In this document: positions 51,500 to 59,736 of the stretch, piece after piece
How positions within the stretch are numbered: the first letter of the stretch is position 1
Layout of the letters: every line of letters starts with the position of its first letter
Source of the DNA: an uncultured Oscillospiraceae bacterium
Lineage (GTDB): Bacteria; Bacillota; Clostridia; Oscillospirales; Oscillospiraceae
Direction: 5' to 3'
Assembly (NCBI GenBank): GCA_934654755.1
Contig: CAKUGQ010000010.1
Coordinates: 8,107-72,106, forward strand
DNA length: 64,000 bases
Notes under the pieces: generated by a model
The model's database searches: none
What the model saw: only the letters and a program-made list of their open reading frames with translations
What the model was told of the DNA's origin: nothing
Position numbers and translations under genes: made by a program

Positions 51500-51745
51500 A
51501 GCACTACGACGCACGCCCACTTCTATGAGTTTGGAGATTGCGTTCTGCGCCCGCATGAGAGGCTGGAGTTTTCATTCCATGTCGATGTTGGCCGCAGCGT
51601 TTTCGTCGATTGCAGACTCCGGCTTGCGGTTATGCTTTCCGGTCAGGGAATAGGATTTTACTTCGGCAATTCCCTTGATGAATTCCAATGCTCTTTCAAC
51701 GACCGCCGTCTCACCGGCCGACTTTCGGCTTGTCAGAAGTCACCT
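51500..51745 (-). pseudogene. Remnant of an ABC exporter membrane domain
   Basis: A minus-strand frame reads ERALEFIKGIAEVKSYSLTG, then IDENAAANIDME, a TGA stop at about 51577-51579, and continues in the same frame with KLQPLMRAQNAISKLIEVG. This matches the intracellular-loop and helix pattern of exporter transmembrane domains. No start, no ATPase part and an internal stop. It abuts the MptD-type remnant. Confidence 0.6.
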
Positions 51746-51997
51746 GCAAAGCATGAATGACACAGTACTGCGCCAAGAATGCTTGTCACCCAGCGCCTTT
51801 GTACTTTAGCCATCATCAGCAGATACACGGTTCCGCAGAGCAATACGCTGCCCACCGATATATAGAAGGTCAGTACCGGATTCAGTGCAAAGAAAAATGC
51901 CGCCTACAAGGGCGAATACAGGGAACGGTGCGGAGAATACTCCCACAGTCACAAGGTCTTTCACGGTCAGGCTCTTTTTAACGAATGTTTGCTTCAT
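51738..51997 (-). pseudogene. Frameshifted MptD-type ECF transporter S component, 5' part
   Basis: ATG 51997 begins MKQTFVKKSLTVKDLVTVGVF, typical of MptD family S components. After FALVGGIF the frame shifts, and the neighbouring frame continues the family sequence as FFALNPVLTFYISVGSVLLC and VYLLMMAKVQ. The homology then ends at about 51750, where the ABC exporter remnant begins. So both a frameshift and a deletion have broken it. Confidence 0.7.
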
Positions 51998-52030
51998 AGC
52001 ATGGATTCTTCTTTGCTATCGGCAGACAGA

Positions 52031-52090
52031 TTGACTTTCTGCCCACCTTTTGATATTATGTGGTTAGAGAACACTAACCACATAATATCA
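52031..52090 (+). promoter_or_regulatory. Promoter overlapped by a 40-nt perfect inverted repeat
   Basis: TTGACT (52031-52036), a 17-base spacer and TATTAT (52054-52059). The -10 lies inside the left arm of TGATATTATGTGGTTAG (52051-52067), whose exact complement CTAACCACATAATATCA is at 52074-52090 with a 6-base loop. Probably an operator; it also lies between divergent genes. Confidence 0.7.
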
Positions 52091-52198
52091 TTCGGAAGGC
52101 TGTGGACAAACGTAACGATTCTCGCTTTGGCTTGGCTAATCGTTGCATATAAAAGCCCAATCGTTTGTATCATAAAACCGCAATTGGAGGCAAAAGAA

Positions 52199-52918
52199 AT
52201 GAAGACGGAACAAAGCATAACGTTTATCCGATGGAGTATTCTCGGCGCGATCGGAGGAATCTTGATGGCGGCGGGGGACTGGCTGCTCGGGTGCGTTCCA
52301 CTGCAGGGGACAGACACGGGGATGTTCAACAGAGCCTATTATTTATCCGGCGCTTATGGACTGTGGAGACCTGTGCTGATTGTCGGGATGGGCGCAATCG
52401 GAAGCTTTCTCTATTACTTTCTGGTAAAGGCACTGAATGCGGATGTAGATGCCAAATACAGGAAAATGAAATCCGTCCAGTACTTGTGTGGGGTATTCAC
52501 TGTTGCGGTCGCGCTGGCAATCCACCTTTGGTCGGCTACTCTGGCATGGTTTACTACCTATCTGGGACCGCGTATCGGCTCGGAGGCTACACTTGCAGCG
52601 GTTACTGCCTATCAGGACGGTATGCTAACCGCTATTCTCCCGATGTACTTACCGATGGTGTTGATGATTGGAATCCATTTTGTGATGCTGCTTGGCGGTA
52701 AAACACGCTATCCACGGTGGATGCTCGCTTTTCATCCAGTTACATGGAATATCCTGCTCACTGTCATTCCGGATATTGCACAGGTAATGCATATTCCCGT
52801 CGCCACATGGATGTCCGTTATGAGCCAGAGCAGCACGAATAGTGCAATCGTGATCTGGTGCGTCGCGGCCGCGATTTACGAGAAGAAGCACGTGCGAGAA
52901 GAATTGATACCGGAATAA
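52199..52918 (+). CDS. DUF6796-type integral membrane protein
   Basis: 239 residues with about six hydrophobic spans, starting near 10-30 (WSILGAIGGILMAAGDWLLG) and ending near 210-230. The family name is from memory of proteins with a similar GDWLLG start and should be checked. ATG 52199 follows TTGGAGG by eight bases; the open frame extends to 51989 but crosses the inverted repeat. The function is unknown. Confidence 0.65.
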   Translation: MKTEQSITFIRWSILGAIGGILMAAGDWLLGCVPLQGTDTGMFNRAYYLSGAYGLWRPVLIVGMGAIGSFLYYFLVKALNADVDAKYRKMKSVQYLCGVFTVAVALAIHLWSATLAWFTTYLGPRIGSEATLAAVTAYQDGMLTAILPMYLPMVLMIGIHFVMLLGGKTRYPRWMLAFHPVTWNILLTVIPDIAQVMHIPVATWMSVMSQSSTNSAIVIWCVAAAIYEKKHVREELIPE

Positions 52919-53016
52919 CGAGCCGTTATTGCGCCGATCTATCGGCAGTTCAAAGGAAGACGGGTACGCCTGCAAACGCCATCTTAGTTGACTCCGAAAG
53001 TTCGACTTTTTCACAG

Positions 53017-53045
53017 AAAAAAGCGGCTACCGTTTCCGATAGCCG
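53017..53045 (-). terminator. Terminator after the surface protein gene
   Basis: On the minus strand GCGGCTATC and GGTAGCCGC enclose GGAAAC, followed by TTTTTTC. Confidence 0.85.
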
Positions 53046-53067
53046 CCGCGTGAGTGACTTTGCTTTG

Positions 53068-55311
53068 TTAGCTGTTGCGCTTTTTCTTTCCGCTTGTGAT
53101 TGCCGTACCAATGACAGCGCCGCCGCTGATAAACAGCAATGCGACCCACAGTATAAGACTGTTGTTATCGCCGGTCTGGGGGTTCTTCGGATTGTCCGGC
53201 AACTTCACCGTTACGGTGCCCGCCTTGGTGATTTCCTTCGCCGCCGCGGCGTCACTGTAATACTTATCGCAACCGTCGCAGTACCAATATTCAATATTTC
53301 CATCGGCTTCCTTTGTCGCTTCCTTTGCAGAGTAGTGTGTAAGGTTTGCGTGATTCTTTACATCGAGCTCTCCGTAGATATCTCCACAGATTTCACATAC
53401 CGCCTTGTCGGCGCAGGTCGCCGTTCCACCGGTGTGGTTGCTGACCACCTTGCCACAGAAATCGCAGATGTGGTTTTTGTCCACGTCCTCGTGGTTGGAA
53501 ATGACCTTGCCGCAATCGTCGCAGGTATGGTCGTTATTCCCGTCCGCACAGCCAAACGTCTCCGTGTACCCGCAGCCGACGCGCAGGCAGCTATGGGTGT
53601 GGGTGTTGTCGCTGTTGCCTGCCCACGGACTCCAGTCGTGTCCCAGCGCAGCGATCGTCCCGCCGCAGGCGGTGCAGGTCACCGAGTCCGTGCAGGTAGG
53701 CTGCTGACCGGTGTGTCCGCTGTGATCGCACTCCGTCCACTTGGCTGTCAGGGTCATGTCTCCGGTGACCTTGTCGTTGGCGTGATCCCACGCCGTACCG
53801 TCAGCCTTATACCAGCCGCCGAAGGTGTAACCCGCTCGGTCATTGGGCTTGATCTTGTCGGAGATATGCTTCTCATCGCAGAAATACCGCACCGTGTAGT
53901 CCATCGTGCCGCTGTTTGGGTCAAAGGTGACCTTGTGGTATGGCCTGCTTTGTGTGTACGGTTCTTTCCCAACAATGCCCAGCGGACTGTGTGCGCCGCC
54001 GAATCGGGCGGTCGTGCTGTTATTCTTTATCAGTCCGTTGTATGTGCCGCCTGCAAGTACAGGAGCGGGGACACCCGCTGTCTCCTCGACCACCACCTCG
54101 CCATTGAATACGCCGCCGGTAATCTGTCCCCGGTCGATGGCCACGGTACCGTTGAATATGCCGCCTTTTATTTCATTGTCAGTCGTGTCACCGGCCATAT
54201 TCACCGGCCCATTGAACGTGCCGCCGCTGATCGTGCCGGGAAACGTGCTGCAGCCGACCGTCGCTTTGCCGGAGAACGTGCCAAACCTGATCTCGCCGCA
54301 ATTGGTCACGTCCTGCTTGAACAGGGTGGCTCCGGTGCTGCCCGCAGCGCTTTGGATGACGCCGGAGATCCAGCTGCCGCTGCTATAATCGTAAGCGACA
54401 CTGACCACGACCGTACCGTCCACTGTGCCGCCGCCTGCGCTCATCGTGCCGCCGCCCACAAACACACCGCCGCCGTTCTGTGCCTTGCAGCCGGTGATGC
54501 TGCCACCGGTCATGGTAAACTGGCTGCCGCCTTCCAAGTACACGCCGCCGCCGTCTCCATTCACTTCATTTGCCGTGCAGCCCTGGATCGTGCCGTTGTT
54601 CAGTGTGAACGCGCCGCCGCTCACAAACACACCGCCGCCGTCCCGTGCCGTGCAGTCGGTAATGCTGCCACCGTTCATGGTGAACGTGCCGCTGTCCATG
54701 TGCACACCACCGCCCATGCTGCCGGCCTTGCAGCCGGTGATGCTGCCGGCGTTCATGGTAAATATGCCGCCGCTGGCCAGGTGCACACCGCCGCCGTTGC
54801 TGTCGGCATAGCCGCCCACGATATGACCGGCCTTCATAATGACCGTGCCGTTCCTGCCGATATCGATACCGCCGCAGTAGTCGGAAGCATCGCTGTGACC
54901 GCCGGTAATAACGCCGCCCTTGACGGCCTTTGTGCCGTTGGCTTCATCCCGCACCCAAAGACCGTCAGTGTTGGGGGTAAACCCATGGGGTTCATCGGGA
55001 CGGCTGTCGATGATGGTCAGCTTGCTTGCAAGGCTGGCATCATTGACATAGATCTTATTCCCGCCCAAGTCGAGAACGTAGCCGTTCAGGTCGAGGATAA
55101 CCTCGCGACCTTTTGAGATCCGCATCGTGCCGGTGATCTCAATATCATTGACCAGACGTACGATGTCGTATGCGCTGTCCGCCAATGCGTCGATCAGCTC
55201 CTGCGCCGCTGCGACAGTTTTAACCGTTTCCCCTTCAGCCAATACTCCTGCCGGTATAAAGCAGAGTACCATACATAGGGAAAGCAGGATGCTGAGTATT
55301 CGTTGCTTCAT
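53068..55311 (-). CDS. Sortase-anchored surface protein with parallel beta-helix
   Basis: 747 residues. Signal peptide ~1-25 (ends GVLAEG). Residues ~130-450 are Gly/Thr/Asn-rich repeats of the form GGGVHMDSGTFTMNGGSITDC, a right-handed beta-helix. A Listeria-Bacteroides type repeat follows (AGYTFGGWYKADGTAW), then CxxC-rich segments (CDDCGK, CDFCGK, CEICGD), and finally NPQTGD, a hydrophobic span and KKKRNS, the sortase signal. It probably acts in adhesion. ATG 55311 overlaps the TetR stop. Tail hinge segments repeat short His/Cys motifs. Confidence 0.85.
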   Translation of the reverse strand: MKQRILSILLSLCMVLCFIPAGVLAEGETVKTVAAAQELIDALADSAYDIVRLVNDIEITGTMRISKGREVILDLNGYVLDLGGNKIYVNDASLASKLTIIDSRPDEPHGFTPNTDGLWVRDEANGTKAVKGGVITGGHSDASDYCGGIDIGRNGTVIMKAGHIVGGYADSNGGGVHLASGGIFTMNAGSITGCKAGSMGGGVHMDSGTFTMNGGSITDCTARDGGGVFVSGGAFTLNNGTIQGCTANEVNGDGGGVYLEGGSQFTMTGGSITGCKAQNGGGVFVGGGTMSAGGGTVDGTVVVSVAYDYSSGSWISGVIQSAAGSTGATLFKQDVTNCGEIRFGTFSGKATVGCSTFPGTISGGTFNGPVNMAGDTTDNEIKGGIFNGTVAIDRGQITGGVFNGEVVVEETAGVPAPVLAGGTYNGLIKNNSTTARFGGAHSPLGIVGKEPYTQSRPYHKVTFDPNSGTMDYTVRYFCDEKHISDKIKPNDRAGYTFGGWYKADGTAWDHANDKVTGDMTLTAKWTECDHSGHTGQQPTCTDSVTCTACGGTIAALGHDWSPWAGNSDNTHTHSCLRVGCGYTETFGCADGNNDHTCDDCGKVISNHEDVDKNHICDFCGKVVSNHTGGTATCADKAVCEICGDIYGELDVKNHANLTHYSAKEATKEADGNIEYWYCDGCDKYYSDAAAAKEITKAGTVTVKLPDNPKNPQTGDNNSLILWVALLFISGGAVIGTAITSGKKKRNS

Positions 55312-55910
55312 TTTGCGCTACCTCCGTTCAAGTATTGCGAGCGGTATTTATCTGCAAACAGGTCAACTCCCTGCTTCAGGATCTCCATCTGGGATTTTAA
55401 GTAGTATTCGTCCTCAAACATGGCAAAGTGTACGCAAGCACGGACGAATATGAAGATCAGCGGCGTGATGGTCGTATACGGAATGCCGATCTTCGGTTCA
55501 AGCTGCTTTGCATACTCGGTATAGCGTTCGTTCACACCGTCAAAAAACTTCTTGCCGTATTCAATATATTTCGGATGGGTGTAAATCTGATACATCAGCC
55601 GATATTTCTTGCTGTGCTCGCGTGCCGTCCAGTAGGGGACTTCCTCAATAAAGCGCATTACATCCCTTGGATCGGTCGGGGCCCTTTTCATAAAGTCGTC
55701 CTCGACCTTTGCCATGCAATGTGCAGCGGATTCGATGATCAATTCATCTACACCACTGAAATAGGAGTACAGATTTCCGGTTGTGCAGCCGCACGCCGCG
55801 GCCAAAGCCTTGATGCCCGTACCTGTCAGACCGTTTTCGGCATAGCATTCAAAGCATCTTTCCATCATTTCGCGTTTGCGTTCGTCGTGCTGCTGCTCTG
55901 TCACCTTCAT
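55308..55910 (-). CDS. TetR family regulator of the surface protein operon
   Basis: 200 residues. HTH GIKALAAACGCTTGNLYSYF (~32-51) and a C-terminal ligand domain. Its stop overlaps the surface protein start (ATGA), so the two are one transcription unit. A perfect palindrome covers the transcription start, which suggests autorepression and therefore control of the adhesin as well. Confidence 0.88.
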   Translation of the reverse strand: MKVTEQQHDERKREMMERCFECYAENGLTGTGIKALAAACGCTTGNLYSYFSGVDELIIESAAHCMAKVEDDFMKRAPTDPRDVMRFIEEVPYWTAREHSKKYRLMYQIYTHPKYIEYGKKFFDGVNERYTEYAKQLEPKIGIPYTTITPLIFIFVRACVHFAMFEDEYYLKSQMEILKQGVDLFADKYRSQYLNGGSAK

Positions 55911-55932
55911 ATATGCCGCTCCTTTTGATAAC

Positions 55933-55980
55933 TGACTGATCAGTCACTATTAGTATAGCATGGAGCTGTGGTAATTTCAA
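55933..55980 (-). promoter_or_regulatory. Promoter and TetR operator of the surface protein operon
   Basis: Minus strand TTGAAA (55975-55980), a 17-base spacer and TATACT (55952-55957). Next to the -10 lies the perfect palindrome TGACTGATCAGTCA (55933-55946), covering the expected start site. Confidence 0.8.
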
Positions 55981-56004
55981 GAGCGGGCTGGGAAAAAGAC
56001 AGTC

Positions 56005-57452
56005 AAAAAACAAAATGCCGGATAAACAGCCTCTTTCAAATCGTCATTTTCAGCGGCCTCGGCTTCATCGTGCAGATAGTGGTGGTATTCCTGCAGCAGA
56101 GCCGTATACTTGTCGGTCTCACCGCGATAAAGCCATACGATGGCGTTCAGGTTTTTAAGCTGTCATTCGCTCCACTCATTCAGCGTTCGGTCCACAACTG
56201 TATAGTAATTCCGGGCATCGATGAACAGAACCTTATCTCGGATTGCTTCGCTCTTCGCTTTATCAAAGAACCACAGGGAGCAAGGCAGCGATTTCGTATA
56301 GAAGAAGTTATTACCGACGGAAATCATTACGTCAACATGACCGGTCTTGATAAGCTTTTCACGGATATCCTTATCCTTGCCCTGACTGTCGGTAGCTGAG
56401 GATGCCATAACGAAACCGGCGCGGCCACGCTCGTTCAGATAGGAATAGAAATAGGAGATCCATAGGTAATTGGCGTTGCCGACCTCTTTGCTCTTGTTTA
56501 CGCTCGGCAGGCCGAACGGAAGACGTCCGGCGTTCTCGCAGGATTCGGCTTTGACCTTATCTACATTAAACGGAGGATTCGCCATGATGTAGTCACAGCA
56601 GCCGTTCAGGTTATGTGCGTCATGATAGAAGGTATTTGCCTCGTCTCCGGATTTGATAACACCCGTCAGACCGTGCACCGCCATATTCATCAGGCAGAGC
56701 TGTGCGTTATATTCCACCTTCTCCTGTCCGTAGAAGGTCATGGTGCTGTTGGCATTCATACCGGCGGCGTTCACAAAATCTCCGCTCTGTACGAACATAC
56801 CGCCGCTGCCGCACGCGCAATCGAGAAGAACACCCTGTTTCGGCTCAATGATGTTTACGATCATTTTTACGAGAGATTTCGGTGTGAAGAACATACCGTC
56901 ATCAGAGGCGATGTTTTTAGCAAATTTGTTGAGGAAGTATTCGTAGATGTGCCCGATGATATCGCCGCCGACATCGTCAAGGGCACTGTTATTGAAAATA
57001 CGAAGAAGCTCTGCCAGCAGTTCGTCGGAGAAGTCGGTATAGCTTTTCGGCAAAACGCCTGTGAGCTGTTCGCTCTGATCCTCGATCAAAGCCATAGCGT
57101 TATTTACCCCTTCACCGAGGCTGTTCATCGGGTGGCCGTCTTTATTGATAAGTCCTGCCGCCGCGATATTCTCCGGCAGATTGACAAGATACTCGTACTG
57201 CGCCTCTTTCGGCAGGAACAGTGCGCTCTTTGCGGAAAAGTCGCTGGCCTCCACGGGCATTACGCGTCCGCCGCGAGAGGGACGGTTCCTCAGTATCTCG
57301 GCTTCTACCTTCTTAAAGCGGCTGTACGCATAGCGCAGGAAAATAAGCCCCAGCACGGGCATACAGTATTGATTTGACGTCAGCTTTGACCCTGCGCGAA
57401 GGAGATCGGCGGATTCCCACAGTTCCGCTTCCGGTTTCCGTATGTTAATCAT
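56005..57452 (-). pseudogene. hsdM: Type I restriction-modification methylase HsdM, interrupted
   Basis: The first 429 residues are a good HsdM: N-terminal helical domain, SAM motif LDCACGSGGMF (~211-221) and catalytic NPPF (~290-293). At 56163-56165 a TGA occurs in the phrase EWSE-stop-QLKNLNAIVWLYRGE, where relatives have Trp (TGG). After it the same frame continues the family sequence for about 45 more residues and then loses it. No hsdS or hsdR is nearby. It is therefore an orphan, probably dead methylase, unless the TGA is suppressed. Confidence 0.85.
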
Positions 57453-57675
57453 CCTTTTTCTCTCCTTCCGGGTTATCGGGTATAAACTCCATCATATCGT
57501 TGGGGGAGCAGCCCATAGCGTGGCAAATGCTCTCTACCTTATCCAAGGCGATGTACTGCCCGTTTTTGATTTTTGTAATTATGTTTGCGGATATGCTGGC
57601 ACGGCGCATCAGCTCTGCATTGGAAATATCCCGCTCGATCATCATATGCATTAGAGGTTTATAACTCACGGCCAT
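57445..57675 (-). CDS. XRE-type HTH regulator upstream of hsdM
   Basis: A 76-residue protein, essentially one XRE domain: ISNAELMRRASISANIITKI (~17-36) is the HTH, followed by LDKVESICHAMGCSPNDMMEF. Its 3' end overlaps the hsdM start by eight bases, so it probably controls the locus. A palindrome TCACACTTATGTGA lies upstream. TAAGGAG precedes the ATG. Confidence 0.85.
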   Translation of the reverse strand: MAVSYKPLMHMMIERDISNAELMRRASISANIITKIKNGQYIALDKVESICHAMGCSPNDMMEFIPDNPEGEKKDD

Positions 57676-57714
57676 ATCATCAGACTCCTTATCTCAATTA
57701 ACTTATTTAGTATG

Positions 57715-57728
57715 TCACACTTATGTGA
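57715..57728 (-). promoter_or_regulatory. Palindrome upstream of the XRE gene
   Basis: TCACA-CTTA-TGTGA, a perfect inverted repeat about 40 bases before the XRE start, so a candidate autoregulatory operator. The remaining gap to 57920 is AT-rich with one small hairpin (CTCCG/CGGAG, ~57761-57779, then TTTTTT) and no gene. Confidence 0.5.
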
Positions 57729-57919
57729 AAAAATCAATAAATATATTTTGAACTTTGGACCTCCGGGATTTTTTCGGAGTTTTTTCATTTTTTTCGTTCA
57801 AAACGGTCTCTTTTGGTCAGTGTGTAGAGCTTTACTCTATCCCTAAACCATACGGATAAACTGTGAGGCAGCATTTTTTTGTTTCTGACGGGGCAAACCG
57901 AGCGAACAGCGGAATACAA

Positions 57920-57994
57920 TTCCCTTATTCTTGATATAATAATAAGGGAAAATTCGCACAACCCATTGACTGTTCCCTTATTTTGTGATATTAT
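57920..57994 (+). promoter_or_regulatory. Promoter of the Fic gene with three TTCCCTTATT sites
   Basis: TTGACT (57966-57971), a 17-base spacer and TATTAT (57989-57994). TTCCCTTATT occurs at 57920-57929, inverted as AATAAGGGAA at 57941-57950, and again at 57973-57982 inside the promoter spacer. The pattern looks like a repressor array. Confidence 0.7.
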
Positions 57995-58022
57995 TTAATG
58001 GAAACAGAACGGAGGTAAGGGA

Positions 58023-59069
58023 ATGAGAACCTTTGACTATTCCGCAGTCAAGGAGCAAAAGTGGGATTCGAATGTCTTAGGATTGATTGCAGCCATATAC
58101 AAGGAGGCCGGTAAGCAGGAACTGTTTTTGAAACAGCGCCCGCAGGAACTTGAAAAGCTCGTTGAAATTGCCAAAATACAAAGCACCGAAGCATCAAACG
58201 CCATTGAGGGCATTGTTACCACGAACACACGGATACGGCAGCTTGTTGAGGAAAAGACTGCGCCGAAAAACCGTGACGAGCAGGAGATTGCCGGATACCG
58301 TGATGTGATGAACATCATCCACAATGATTTTGATGCGATTCCCATTACGCAAAACTATATTTTGCAGTTTCACAAAATTTTGTACAGCCACATGAACAAT
58401 CCCGTTGCGGGGCGCACCAAAACCGTGCAAAACTATATCAGCGCCACCTATCCGGACGGGCATACGGAAATTTTGTTTACACCGCTTTCTCCCTTTGAAA
58501 CGCCGGAGGCGCTTGACAAAATCTGCGAAGAATATAACCGCGTCATCGGAAATATGGAACTGGAACCGCTGATTGCCATTCCGATTTTTATCCATGATTT
58601 TCTGTGTATTCATCCGTTCAATGACGGCAACGGCAGAATGAGCCGCCTGCTTACCACGCTGCTTTTATATCAAAACGGATTTTTCGTGGGTAAGTATATT
58701 TCGCTTGAAGCCAAAATCGCCAAAAATAAAGATTTATATTACGATGCGCTGGCGCAATCCCAAAGCGGCTGGTATGAGGGGATGGAAAATGCTCTTCCCT
58801 TTATCAAGTATCTTCTCGGGACGATTTTGGCGGCATACAAGGACCTGGATGAGCGGGTAGCGCTTGTGAAAACCAAACTGCCCGCGCTTGAAATGGTGCG
58901 CAGAGCCAGCGAAAATAAAATCGGACGGTTCAACAAGCAGGACATCCGTGAGTTATGCCCGACCCTCAGCGACAGCTCCATCGAGGGCGCTTTGCGCAAA
59001 ATGGTATCAGACGGCGAACTGAAAAAAGAGGGTAAAGGAAAAAGCACCCGCTACTTCCGGTTAAAATAA
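58023..59069 (+). CDS. Fic family protein, active motif intact
   Basis: 348 residues. The active loop HPFNDGNGRMSR (~195-206) is complete, so AMPylation or a related transfer is possible. An inhibitory-type SxxxEG is present in ASNAIEG (~57-63), which would classify it as self-inhibited at its N-terminus. The C-terminal ~65 residues form a winged HTH (LSDSSIEGALRKMVSDGELKKEG). It may bind its own promoter array. ATG 58023 follows CGGAGG. A strong hairpin follows the gene. Confidence 0.92.
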   Translation: MRTFDYSAVKEQKWDSNVLGLIAAIYKEAGKQELFLKQRPQELEKLVEIAKIQSTEASNAIEGIVTTNTRIRQLVEEKTAPKNRDEQEIAGYRDVMNIIHNDFDAIPITQNYILQFHKILYSHMNNPVAGRTKTVQNYISATYPDGHTEILFTPLSPFETPEALDKICEEYNRVIGNMELEPLIAIPIFIHDFLCIHPFNDGNGRMSRLLTTLLLYQNGFFVGKYISLEAKIAKNKDLYYDALAQSQSGWYEGMENALPFIKYLLGTILAAYKDLDERVALVKTKLPALEMVRRASENKIGRFNKQDIRELCPTLSDSSIEGALRKMVSDGELKKEGKGKSTRYFRLK

Positions 59070-59080
59070 TTTTACAATAC

Positions 59081-59128
59081 AACAACGCAGCCCCGCACCT
59101 TTTGAATGAGGTGCGGGGCTGCGTTGTT
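59081..59128. terminator. Bidirectional terminator after fic
   Basis: AACAACGCAGCCCCGCACCT and its exact complement at 59109-59128 enclose TTTGAATG. It serves the convergent genes. Confidence 0.85.
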
Positions 59129-59144
59129 CATTTATAACGATTTT

Positions 59145-59324
59145 TTAATCGTCATCGTCTTCATTATCCCATGACGAAATAATATGAAGCTCTCCGCTGT
59201 CCATGTCCATAGCCATATTATCGCCCATGCGCATCATCATATTACCGTCGGAGTCGATTGCCATATTATCGGAAACGGTATACGCAAAATCGCCGTCGTC
59301 ATAGTCGAAGAAATGCTTACTCAT
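59145..59324 (-). CDS. 59-residue acidic Met/Asp-rich protein
   Basis: ATG 59324 follows GAGGAGG. The protein begins MSKHFFDYDDGDFAYT and contains SDNMAID, MMMRMGDNMAMDMD, and ends with NEDDDD. It is strongly acidic with repeated NMA and MD units. Similar small proteins accompany HNH genes in Clostridia as I recall. It starts 12 bases after the HNH stop, so the two are one unit. A role as an inhibitor of the nuclease is a guess from charge and position. Confidence 0.7.
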   Translation of the reverse strand: MSKHFFDYDDGDFAYTVSDNMAIDSDGNMMMRMGDNMAMDMDSGELHIISSWDNEDDDD

Positions 59325-59336
59325 AGATTTGCCTCC

Positions 59337-59648
59337 TCAATCTTCAATAATCTCGTATTCCACACGGGAGCCTTTGACTCTGCGTGCGTGGTAATGGGCG
59401 CCGTTCGCTTTCCAGTGCGGGAAGTGATCTGCTTTTTCGTCGTTGGTATCACGATGGCAAATGATGATGTTTTCCGGGACATCGCAGCCGCCGGCGGAAA
59501 GCGGGCGGATGTGGTCGAGCGTCGGGTGATAAGCACTGTTCGGATTCCCGCAGGCTGATTTTTTCATCAGCCGTCCGGTATAATCATATGCCTCCTGCTT
59601 CGCGCCGAACGCCTGGTTCCACATATCAATGGTCTTATACTTTGACAT
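59337..59648 (-). CDS. Small HNH endonuclease
   Basis: 103 residues. The HNH motif is TLDHIRPLSAGGCDVPENIIICHRDTN (~43-69; written in parts: LDHIRPLSAGG, PENIIICHRDTN), followed by DEKADHFPHW. The first His, the central Asn and the last His/Asn residues are present. It could be a nuclease effector of the adjacent ATPase. A -10 TATAAT lies upstream, so it may have its own promoter. GGAGG precedes ATG 59648. Confidence 0.82.
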   Translation of the reverse strand: MSKYKTIDMWNQAFGAKQEAYDYTGRLMKKSACGNPNSAYHPTLDHIRPLSAGGCDVPENIIICHRDTNDEKADHFPHWKANGAHYHARRVKGSRVEYEIIED

Positions 59649-59680
59649 TTTGAGTACCTCCTTTCAAAGGTTCTGCCTGT

Positions 59681-59725
59681 ATTATAGCGAACCGTTGAAA
59701 GGAACGACAGGGTACAGTTGTACCC
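59681..59725 (-). promoter_or_regulatory. Promoter and palindrome before the HNH gene
   Basis: Minus strand -10 TATAAT (59681-59686) with a weak -35, and the perfect inverted repeat GGGTACAGTTGTACCC (59710-59725) between it and the ATPase stop. Confidence 0.5.
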
Positions 59726-59736
59726 TCGGGAACATA

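Noticed and set aside
52858..55116. A 752-codon open frame on the plus strand
   Set aside because: It is antisense to the beta-helix surface protein, has no signal peptide or family features, and its start lies inside the preceding membrane gene.
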